A stretch of DNA of 9,038 nucleotides, from positions 1-9,038 of the forward strand of contig CAWVUB010000097.1 in NCBI GenBank assembly GCA_963933065.1, read 5' to 3'. The DNA comes from UBA9410 sp963933065 (lineage in GTDB: Bacteria; Actinomycetota; Acidimicrobiia; Acidimicrobiales; MedAcidi-G1). Below, piece by piece: positions 1-5,725 of the stretch. Under the pieces are notes generated by a model. It was not told the origin of the DNA. It did not search any database and saw only the letters and a list, made by a program, of their open reading frames with translations. Each line of letters starts with the position of its first letter. Within the stretch, counting starts at the first letter, position 1. Made by a program: the position numbers and the translations under genes.

Positions 1-985
1 TGTCGGGTGACAGCCCGATCCCGGCTTGGGCCCGCTCGATCATATGAGTGGCGTCAACCAGACCCTGATTTACGACAACGGGTCGACCAACGGCAAGGAA
101 CTCTCCAATTTTGGTGGGCATCGCTGCCAACAAACTTGCCCCAGCGTCTTCGCGGCAAACACTCAGCCCCACATGGCACGAGTTGATGAGTGCAGGCATC
201 TCCTCGGCCGTTGCCGAGATCCGCACGGCACCAACGGCCAACAACTCGACTTCCCAGTCGGTCCTTCCCGGAGAGGCAACGATGAACTCCACTTCTGACC
301 TCTGCCTTAGAACCTCTATCAGTTTGATCATTCCTGGCACGTCGTAGTACCGATTGAGCGTTCCTGCGAGCAGAACGCGCAACGGGCCTTCCGTCGGTGG
401 TGAAGATTGAATAAACCGTGTCCGGTCAACGCAGGTAGTGATTACCGTCGACTTCGGGCCAACTACGTCACCATAACGATGATCGAGTTCAGCCACGGCT
501 GACGCTGTCAGCGTTATGACTTGGGTAGATCGGCGAGCCGAGATCTTCTCCACCCATCGAAACACTCGTGCCTGCACAGAATCTGCACTGAAGACGCCAG
601 TGGCTACCTTCTGATCAGCCCAAAAAGAACGAACATCCCAGATCCAGCGATCGACCGACGAGGCCATAGTCGCTGCTGCTGCCATGTCGCTTCGAGCGTG
701 CACGATTGCAGCCCCGCGAACATGCCACGCCAGACGGACCACCCGTCCCAGCCCACCGATAGCCCCGTTGGCACCGAATCGATGCGGTATCCAGTTCACA
801 CCGGCAGTTGAAAGCAGCTCGAGTATCTGTGGCTCCTCGTCATGTTCGAAACTGTGAAGATCAACCTTGACACCCCGCTCTGCAAGCCGGAGCACATACG
901 CGAGAACCTGCGAGGACCCCACCGTGCTGCCAACGGGGTCCACCGAAAGATAGGTGACCCTAAGAACTCCGGTTCCTAGCGTCAT
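1..985 (-). CDS. GT4-type glycosyltransferase, C-terminus cut by the window edge
   Basis: The minus strand is open from an ATG at 985 to the window edge (328 complete codons, no stop); the rest lies to the left. The product looks like a GT-B fold family 4 glycosyltransferase, a cytoplasmic enzyme moving a sugar from a nucleotide donor to a glycan acceptor. Visible: an N-terminal Rossmann start (VLRVTYLSVDPVGS, residues 7-20), HARSD (96-100) followed by DVRSFWADQKV (117-127), a pair that recalls a subgroup of family 4 enzymes with a D-x-R-x-x-W-x-D segment, the second-domain start LRVLLAGTLNRYYDVPGM (202-219), and the donor-site region PTKIGEFLAVGRPVVVNQG (290-308), matching the P-x-K-x-x-E-[FY]-x-A-x-G-x-P-V pattern. 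The start overlaps the stop of the upstream glycosyltransferase gene (ATGA), and GGAG lies 4 bases upstream, so the two are probably translationally coupled. Donor and acceptor are not predictable. Confidence in the family is high. Confidence 0.9.
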   Translation of the reverse strand, partial: MTLGTGVLRVTYLSVDPVGSTVGSSQVLAYVLRLAERGVKVDLHSFEHDEEPQILELLSTAGVNWIPHRFGANGAIGGLGRVVRLAWHVRGAAIVHARSDMAAAATMASSVDRWIWDVRSFWADQKVATGVFSADSVQARVFRWVEKISARRSTQVITLTASAVAELDHRYGDVVGPKSTVITTCVDRTRFIQSSPPTEGPLRVLLAGTLNRYYDVPGMIKLIEVLRQRSEVEFIVASPGRTDWEVELLAVGAVRISATAEEMPALINSCHVGLSVCREDAGASLLAAMPTKIGEFLAVGRPVVVNQGLVDATHMIERAQAGIGLSPD

Positions 986-2037
986 CGGACTCCAACACTT
1001 TCGAACATTCGGTCCCATGACTGGAGAACAGCCTTATCGCCATAAGAACCAAGCGCCGCGGAATAACCCGTATCGGCTGCGAACTTCCTTGCCAAAACAC
1101 TCGATGCGTAAGCAACTATCGTTGATTTCCAATCTTCAGACCCTCTGCAAAGCGTGTCGGTAGGCACCCCTGCCAACTCCACGGCACGTCGGTGGGCCGG
1201 CGTATCTGACGCAATAACCGGAAGTCCAAGCCGCCAAAAAATCCGCATGCGATTCTCAGGCTTCCCAAAGGTATACGGGTCCTCCTCAACCACCGGAACA
1301 ATCGCAAGGTCTGAGTTGCGAGCGACATCCCGCAACACCTCCACTTGCCAGTCATGGACCTCAACAGCCAATCCCCAACTAGCGACCATCTCACTTACAT
1401 CCCGGACGAAGAAGCGGTTCATGTAGCGCGACGCAAACCGGTCAGTAACCAGATGCAAAACAACCTCAGTCATCTGATTGATCGCATGGAGAGCTGGCAG
1501 CACCTGCTCAATGGCCACCAAAGTGGGATGCATGCCCTCCCAAATCACTTCGAACCGAGCTGAGCCTTTCTGGTCGTCCAACCCCTTTCTGGGTGGCATC
1601 GGTTCAATCTCCCGATGAAGGTCAAGAACAACATGGACGTTGTCTGAGTATCGTTCCAGTTTCTCGGCCTGTTCCGGTGTGCTGCAGACCACTGCATCGG
1701 CCCGGTCGATGAGCCGCCGCATCGCATGGTCGTAGTCCATGACCGGATAAGAGAGGGGACCTGCTATCCACTTTGCCAGACCTCGCAATCTGGTCTTTGT
1801 CGAGGAAGTCTCATCGAGGAAAGCATCCGGAAGATCCAAGACGACGACGACGTCTGATGGCGCACGACGCCAACGAACGAGGTCAGTCTCAGAGCTCAGG
1901 ACCGCGACGTCAAGGCCCTTCCAGTCTTTAGCAACAGTGAAGTTGAGCCGTCTATCCAACGCATAACCCGGAAAGCGTCGCCGATCACCCGGCGGCCCCA
2001 TAGACGGATGCAGTGGGACGTAGCCAAAGGTGTTCAC
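982..2037 (-). CDS. GT-B fold glycosyltransferase
   Basis: A 351-residue cytoplasmic protein with the two-domain layout of a GT-B glycosyltransferase. The start chosen is GTG at 2037, giving MNTFGYVPLHPSMGPPGDRR as N-terminus; GGGGAAG lies about 5 bases upstream. An in-frame ATG at 2121 would add 28 residues, but that extension (many R, C and G) resembles no glycosyltransferase start, has no ribosome site and would leave only 14 bases to the divergent deacetylase gene. Visible: DVVVVLDLPDAFLDE (residues 62-76), ADAVVCSTPEQAEKL (113-127, the usual end of the first domain), FEVIWEGMH (162-170, second Rossmann start) and FGKPENRMRIFWRLGLPVIA (257-276), equivalent to the nucleotide-sugar-binding E-x-x-x-x-x-G-x-P-V region. 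It differs from the partial neighbour at 1-985, so a local duplication is not evident. Substrate unknown. It begins a short unit with that neighbour, downstream of a plus-strand gene, so it needs its own promoter. Confidence 0.82.
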   Translation of the reverse strand: MNTFGYVPLHPSMGPPGDRRRFPGYALDRRLNFTVAKDWKGLDVAVLSSETDLVRWRRAPSDVVVVLDLPDAFLDETSSTKTRLRGLAKWIAGPLSYPVMDYDHAMRRLIDRADAVVCSTPEQAEKLERYSDNVHVVLDLHREIEPMPPRKGLDDQKGSARFEVIWEGMHPTLVAIEQVLPALHAINQMTEVVLHLVTDRFASRYMNRFFVRDVSEMVASWGLAVEVHDWQVEVLRDVARNSDLAIVPVVEEDPYTFGKPENRMRIFWRLGLPVIASDTPAHRRAVELAGVPTDTLCRGSEDWKSTIVAYASSVLARKFAADTGYSAALGSYGDKAVLQSWDRMFESVGVR

Positions 2038-2135
2038 CCAAACTTCCCCAGTGCATCTTCTGCTTCGTTCACGGCCTTGATCCTCGCACGTCACACCCCC
2101 CTTTGGGTGGGCGCGATTCATGCCATGCTGGACTA
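2038..2135. promoter_or_regulatory. Divergent intergenic region between glycosyltransferase and deacetylase genes
   Basis: With the GTG start at 2037, 98 bases separate two divergent starts, and at least one promoter in each direction must lie here or in the flanking coding sequence. I see no convincing -35/-10 pair on either strand. The only structured element is the inverted repeat CACCC-N6-GGGTG at 2094-2109, a possible operator or chance. The deacetylase ATG at 2136 has only a weak GGA upstream. That divergent promoters lie here is inferred from gene orientation, not from a motif. Confidence 0.4.
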
Positions 2136-2996
2136 ATGCGCAGGAAGATCATCGTAAACGCTGACGACTTTGGCCTAACGACATCGGCTTCGACCGGCAT
2201 CATCGACGCCCACAGAAACGGCCAGGTCAACTCCACCACGATGATGGTCAATACGCCAGGTACCGAGGAGGCTGTTGAACTGGCCAACGCAAATCCAAGG
2301 CTCGGGGTCGGCCTGCACTTCAACCTGACCGAAGGTAGGCCGCTGACATCTGCCCAGTCACTTGTCGATAGCGATGGATCCTTCAGATTGCGTGAAGACC
2401 TCATCCGTAGAGTCATCCGCAAGGCAGTAAACCCTCTGGATATTCGCCAAGAGTTTGAGGCCCAACTCACCCGATTCCGCAATCTCGGGTTAGAACCAAG
2501 CCATATCGACAGTCACCAGCACATCCACATGGCCCCTGGGGTGTTCAGGGCCATCCTTCCAGTGCTCAACACTGAGGCCCGAAGGCTTCGGGTGATCCGG
2601 CCACCTCGATCCAGCCTGGCAAATACAGAGAATCGCTTGCCATCAAAGATCAAGGGATCGGCGATGCGAATATCCGGTTCCTTAATGTCCAGGAGATTCA
2701 ACGGTTGGACAAACGACTCATTTGTTTCCATGCACCAGCTTCGCAAGGGAACCAGATGGACGGCAACCTGCTATCGCCAACTAGCAAACTCTGGAGATCG
2801 AAACGGATGGACCGAATTCATGGTTCATCCGTTTGCTCCAGGGCCAGACTTCGAAAAACTTTACCGGCATGACCCGATCCGAGATATTCGAATGGAATTC
2901 TTGGCCAGTTGCAGCCAGGAATATGAGATTCTCACCACACAGCAAGTTTTCGATTTAGACGAATTCGAAATTTCTACTTGGACTCAGGTCGGCTGA
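2136..2996 (+). CDS. ChbG/HpnK (YdjC-like) family carbohydrate deacetylase
   Basis: A 286-residue protein of normal length for the YdjC family: metal-dependent enzymes that remove acetyl groups from N-acetylated sugars (ChbG acts on chito-oligosaccharides, HpnK in hopanoid glycan synthesis). The start is ATG at 2136, since the family's N-terminal strand K-x-x-I-V-N-A-D-D-F-G begins at residue 4. Motifs: NADDFG (8-13), GLHFNLTEG (59-67), HIDSHQHIH (123-131) and MVHP (229-232). By family analogy D11, H61 and H127 bind the metal; all are present, so the enzyme should be active. No signal peptide or membrane segment is seen, so it is cytoplasmic and would act on a sugar or lipid-linked intermediate before export. 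It is the only plus-strand gene here, convergent with the methyltransferase at 2999-3832. By eye its second half is more AT-rich than its neighbours, a weak hint of separate acquisition. True substrate unknown. Confidence 0.93.
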   Translation: MRRKIIVNADDFGLTTSASTGIIDAHRNGQVNSTTMMVNTPGTEEAVELANANPRLGVGLHFNLTEGRPLTSAQSLVDSDGSFRLREDLIRRVIRKAVNPLDIRQEFEAQLTRFRNLGLEPSHIDSHQHIHMAPGVFRAILPVLNTEARRLRVIRPPRSSLANTENRLPSKIKGSAMRISGSLMSRRFNGWTNDSFVSMHQLRKGTRWTATCYRQLANSGDRNGWTEFMVHPFAPGPDFEKLYRHDPIRDIRMEFLASCSQEYEILTTQQVFDLDEFEISTWTQVG

Positions 2997-2998
2997 GG

Positions 2999-3832
2999 TC
3001 AGTTCCTTCGCGCAGGTCGCCTTGCCAACACAATTAAGTGGCCAGCAAACGGTGTTGTTCCAGGTATACGACTGACGAATTTATCAATGGGGTCCAAAAC
3101 TTTGGCAATCACTCGTCCTACACCGTTACCAACCTTGTAAGCCCACCGGAGGGGAATGAGAAGACGCCCCACGGTCTTTACCCGGTCGAATCCATACCCG
3201 GCTAGATCTCGTCGAACCTGCTGCGGGGTCACAAACTCGCAATGCGCTCGCATGTCCAACCCAGTCCTGAGAGCCCGTCGTGTCATCACCTTTTCCCAGA
3301 TGTAATAGCCATCGATCGCCCAACGGTTCACCAGCGTGACAACTAGAAGCCCATTTGGCCGCAGTACGCGCTGCATCTCTCTATAGGCAATGCGGACGTC
3401 AGCTGCCGGAAGGTACCGCAGTACCTCTAGGGCGATTACAGCGTCAAAAGACGAGTCCGGGAATGGAAGACTCAAAATGGAACCATCATGAATTGATACG
3501 CCAGGATTCAGATCCATCGCCCGACGTCGCATCTCCCCCGCTGGCTCGACACCCACGACCTCGTATCCCCGTCGGGTGAGATCTTGGATTTGACTACCGG
3601 TCCCGCAGCCGGCATCAAGTACATCGGCACCTGCGGGGAGGACAGATAGCCCATCATCAAGAACGGCGTCGATTCGTCCTCGCCCGAGAAGAAATGCTGA
3701 CGCAAGATAACCGGAGCTCTCTAGCACCTGATATTCCTTTGCGAAGTCAGCAGCCTCGTCCTCGTGTTTACCAACAGCGCGGGCCCGCAGCGCTGCGTCG
3801 TGACCGTCGCGCCCTGTTGAATCAAGATTCAT
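2999..3832 (-). CDS. Class I SAM-dependent methyltransferase
   Basis: A 277-residue cytoplasmic methyltransferase of the UbiE/Methyltransf_11 type. The SAM-binding motif I is VLDAGCGTG (residues 71-79), followed by the acidic end of strand 2 GVEP (94-97), LPFPDSSFDAVIALEVLRYL (122-141; motif II and the helix after it) and VLRPNGLLVVTLVNR (156-170; motif III). Residues 1-65 form a helical lid-like N-terminus; about 110 residues after motif III (arginine-rich, with aromatic stretches) should form the acceptor-binding part. The stop leaves 2 bases to the stop of the opposite-strand deacetylase gene. The ATG at 3832 overlaps the stop of the upstream membrane glycosyltransferase gene (ATGA), implying coupled expression. 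The context points to O- or N-methylation of a sugar in the glycan, or of a lipid intermediate. This is inference; the fold alone does not give the substrate. Confidence 0.9.
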   Translation of the reverse strand: MNLDSTGRDGHDAALRARAVGKHEDEAADFAKEYQVLESSGYLASAFLLGRGRIDAVLDDGLSVLPAGADVLDAGCGTGSQIQDLTRRGYEVVGVEPAGEMRRRAMDLNPGVSIHDGSILSLPFPDSSFDAVIALEVLRYLPAADVRIAYREMQRVLRPNGLLVVTLVNRWAIDGYYIWEKVMTRRALRTGLDMRAHCEFVTPQQVRRDLAGYGFDRVKTVGRLLIPLRWAYKVGNGVGRVIAKVLDPIDKFVSRIPGTTPFAGHLIVLARRPARRN

Positions 3833-5451
3833 CCGTGTGCTGCCTCACTATCGCGTAACCAACGATCCCGAATGTGTTGTATCCCCATCACGGCAAGGAC
3901 AGATACGCCCAGCAGAATCTGACCACGGTGTCGGAATGCGGTACCAACATTTCCTTGTGTAACCGCCGACGCTCCAGCAAACAACAAAACTAGGAGCGCT
4001 AAAAAAATTGCCTCAACAGATGAACGCCAACGCGTAGCGATACCAACGATTGAAAGAAGAACCAGCAGCATCCAGGCCAAGGACTCCAGGCCTGCGCCAA
4101 TCTGACCGATGCTTCCATCTCCCTCCCAAGGAAACGGGCGGAAGAGAACTGCCGCAAGCCCCCCCGGCAGTGCGGAGAAGGTGGCTAGACGATCGTTGCG
4201 CACCGTTATGCTCCTCCCTTCTGAGTCCACTATAAACTTTCTGTTTCCCTCACCCAGTTGGATCGCCCGATCGAGTAGGACCCCTGGGAGCAATGGGGTT
4301 CCAACTGGATCTCCACCCAACGCCGACAGTCCCCTCGGCTCCTCTGAGAACTCTTTGTTCCCTGAAAAACCTTGATCATCTACAAGTGGCGTTACCTCTA
4401 CCTCTACCTCTACTCCTGTGACCTCACTGACAACCGAGCCAGCCACCCCACCTGCGGCGGCAACTGACTCGAAAGACTCATCGCCCACCACTGCCTCCGA
4501 ACCGCCTTGTTCATCAAGTTCCGACTCGAAAGACTCATCGTCCACCACTGCCTCCGAACCACCTTGTTCACCAAGGTCAGCAGGAACTGCCTTCGATATC
4601 AGCCAACCGTCTTCATCTCGCACTTCTGGAATCTTTGGTGCGACGACCTCACCGATAGAGGTATCGGCCGACATTGCGAGAACGGCACGCACTGTTCCTA
4701 GGTGGTCCGCTGATTTGATCGCAAAGTCCACCCCGCCGGGACCCAGCCCCATGAACATCGGAAGGACGACAATGAATAGTCCGACCATCAGAGAACGAAC
4801 TAATCGAGCCCTACCCACGAACAACAGACAACCAAACAGACACCAGGTGAGCAGCAGCGCCGCATGGACCCGCAGATACGCAATTAGGAGAATCGGTATT
4901 GACGTCGCCACCATCCATCCGATACTCCCTGCTGCATAAACCGATCGGCCAGACCGAAACACAAAGAACACCGTCATAGCCAGCAGCCACCAAATAAGCG
5001 ACTCGCGGAGCGCCACGGAGGAGAAAGCGATCTGTGATGGTAAGAGCGCCACCACGAGGCCAGCGCTAATGGCGTATGCAGGGCGAACGACTCTCCGGGC
5101 GACAACTACCGCCATCACAGCGGAAAGCACACCGTAGACGATTGCGACGCACTGGCCGGCGAACCGGGATGGGCCGAAAAGTTCGAAAAGCGCCCATAAC
5201 TGAGCCGAGAAGACCCACGTCGCCTTGAAGAGTGATTCACCATACCCGACCCAGAAGGTCGCCAGCCGGCCATCAACTGCCGCTTCGGTCACCGCGAGGT
5301 ACTGCACGGAGTCAGGAGCTAGTGACCAAATATCTGCGCGATTTATGAATGCCGCCAGTAAAACACGGGGAATAACAGCGACGGCTGCCACCACCATGAG
5401 TGGACGACGAAAGGTCAGATCCACTATCTGACGCGCACTCACTCGAAACAT
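3829..5451 (-). CDS. Polytopic membrane protein, probable GT-C (GT39-like) glycosyltransferase with large acidic loop
   Basis: A 540-residue integral membrane protein with about eight hydrophobic segments before residue 237 (for example 17-36, 100-118, 150-166, 198-213, 219-236) and three after 455 (455-472, 480-497, 511-524). After the first segment comes APDSVQYL (45-52), reminiscent of the catalytic D-x-x-x-Y region in the first outer loop of ArnT/PMT-type enzymes, which use polyprenyl-phosphate sugars outside the membrane. The end has GTAFRHRGQI (503-512), similar in style to the basic segment before the last helix in such proteins. Between them is a soluble loop of roughly 190-220 residues (about 237-454), rich in E, D, G, S and V, with a 19-residue tandem repeat (295-332) and EVEVEV (348-353). 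ATG at 5451 is the first start in frame, with only a weak ribosome site; GTG at 5442 is an alternative. A Wzy-like polymerase is the other option. Confidence is high for a membrane protein and moderate for a glycosyltransferase. Confidence 0.72.
   Translation of the reverse strand: MFRVSARQIVDLTFRRPLMVVAAVAVIPRVLLAAFINRADIWSLAPDSVQYLAVTEAAVDGRLATFWVGYGESLFKATWVFSAQLWALFELFGPSRFAGQCVAIVYGVLSAVMAVVVARRVVRPAYAISAGLVVALLPSQIAFSSVALRESLIWWLLAMTVFFVFRSGRSVYAAGSIGWMVATSIPILLIAYLRVHAALLLTWCLFGCLLFVGRARLVRSLMVGLFIVVLPMFMGLGPGGVDFAIKSADHLGTVRAVLAMSADTSIGEVVAPKIPEVRDEDGWLISKAVPADLGEQGGSEAVVDDESFESELDEQGGSEAVVGDESFESVAAAGGVAGSVVSEVTGVEVEVEVTPLVDDQGFSGNKEFSEEPRGLSALGGDPVGTPLLPGVLLDRAIQLGEGNRKFIVDSEGRSITVRNDRLATFSALPGGLAAVLFRPFPWEGDGSIGQIGAGLESLAWMLLVLLSIVGIATRWRSSVEAIFLALLVLLFAGASAVTQGNVGTAFRHRGQILLGVSVLAVMGIQHIRDRWLRDSEAAHG
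4393..4410. repeat. Hexanucleotide tandem repeat (TACCTC x3) inside the membrane protein gene
   Basis: Three perfect copies of TACCTC (plus strand), followed by the variant TACTCC. On the coding strand they encode alternating Glu-Val residues in the large loop of the membrane protein. A 6-base unit is frame-neutral, so changes in copy number would alter loop length without breaking the gene. Confidence 0.85.
4466..4579. repeat. 57-base in-frame tandem duplication inside the membrane protein gene
   Basis: Two adjacent 57-base units, 4466-4522 and 4523-4579, match at 52 of 57 positions by direct alignment. On the minus strand each encodes a 19-residue acidic unit starting EQGGSEAVV and containing DESFES, at residues 295-313 and 314-332. 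One difference changes Asp to Gly in the centre (VVDD to VVGD); the others are silent or near the unit edge. High identity including silent sites points to a recent duplication rather than an old structural repeat. Confidence 0.95.
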
Positions 5452-5516
5452 TCGACCGAACCCAATCAGTTTCCGTAGTTGTGGCTATACCAGCGGGGCA
5501 ACCTGAACATCTCCGA

Positions 5517-5546
5517 CCTATAGCAGTCCGAGGTAAAAATCCTCAA
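5517..5546 (-). promoter_or_regulatory. Candidate sigma-70-type promoter for the membrane glycosyltransferase unit
   Basis: Read on the minus strand: TTGAGG (5546-5541) as -35, an 18-base spacer, and TATAGG (5522-5517) as -10. Each hexamer matches the consensus at 4 of 6 positions. The TGC immediately before TATAGG gives an extended -10. Transcription would start near 5510, leaving a leader of about 60 bases before the ATG at 5451. The position suits the downstream gene, but motif matches of this quality also occur by chance. Confidence 0.35.
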
Positions 5547-5648
5547 CAGATCTTGAAGGATGACGGCACCGTCTGACACCTGAGATCTCACTGAGCCACA
5601 ACTGTTATCAACCGAGCCCCGTCGAAGTTCAAATGAATAGGAGTCGAT

Positions 5649-5672
5649 GACAGCGTTGACGCAACCTCTGTC
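5649..5672 (-). terminator. Hairpin downstream of the flippase gene, possible terminator or attenuator
   Basis: The minus-strand transcript can fold as GACAG, AG bulge, GTTG, CGT loop, CAAC, G bulge, CTGTC: a 5-pair outer and 4-pair inner stem, 54 bases past the flippase stop. No run of U follows, so this is not a classical intrinsic terminator. It could be a factor-independent terminator lacking the U-tract (as proposed for some actinobacteria), an RNA-stabilising 3' structure, or chance. Confidence 0.25.
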
Positions 5673-5725
5673 GCCGAGCCCTCTGCTACAGCCAATTGAA
5701 TTCTCCCCATCCTGGACTCCATAAC

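Larger units (their letters stand above)
5452..5725. other. 274-base non-coding gap within the gene cluster
   Basis: This is the only long gap among genes that otherwise overlap or nearly touch. It lies downstream of the flippase stop (5726) and upstream of the membrane glycosyltransferase start (5451). I see no convincing gene. A minus-strand frame stays open from 5807 to 5466, but its first third is the flippase gene in another frame and the rest is a Cys/Ser/Arg-rich string with no recognisable domain. The gap holds a hairpin (5649-5672), a perfect 10-base palindrome TGAGATCTCA (5581-5590), a 10-base inverted repeat (AGTTGTGGCT at 5477-5486 and its complement at 5594-5603), and a promoter candidate (5517-5546). 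It probably separates two transcription units. Confidence 0.6.

Noticed and set aside
26..811. Several plus-strand frames of 78-96 residues in the left end
   Set aside because: They are antisense to the continuous glycosyltransferase frame at 1-985 and show no domain or ribosome site.
2013..2135. 41-residue upstream extension of the deacetylase
   Set aside because: The YdjC family begins with the strand leading to NADDFG, only a few residues after the ATG at 2136. The extension overlaps the divergent glycosyltransferase gene and has no family-like sequence.
4466..4579. Possible CRISPR-like repeats
   Set aside because: Only two directly abutting units with no spacers, in frame inside a coding gene.
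4418..4939. Plus-strand 173-residue frame, Ser/Thr/Pro-rich with internal repeats, looking like a mucin-type surface protein
   Set aside because: It is the exact antisense of the repeat-bearing loop of the membrane glycosyltransferase. Its repeats come from the 57-base duplication, its second half has no domain, and the minus-strand frame is far longer with clear membrane segments.
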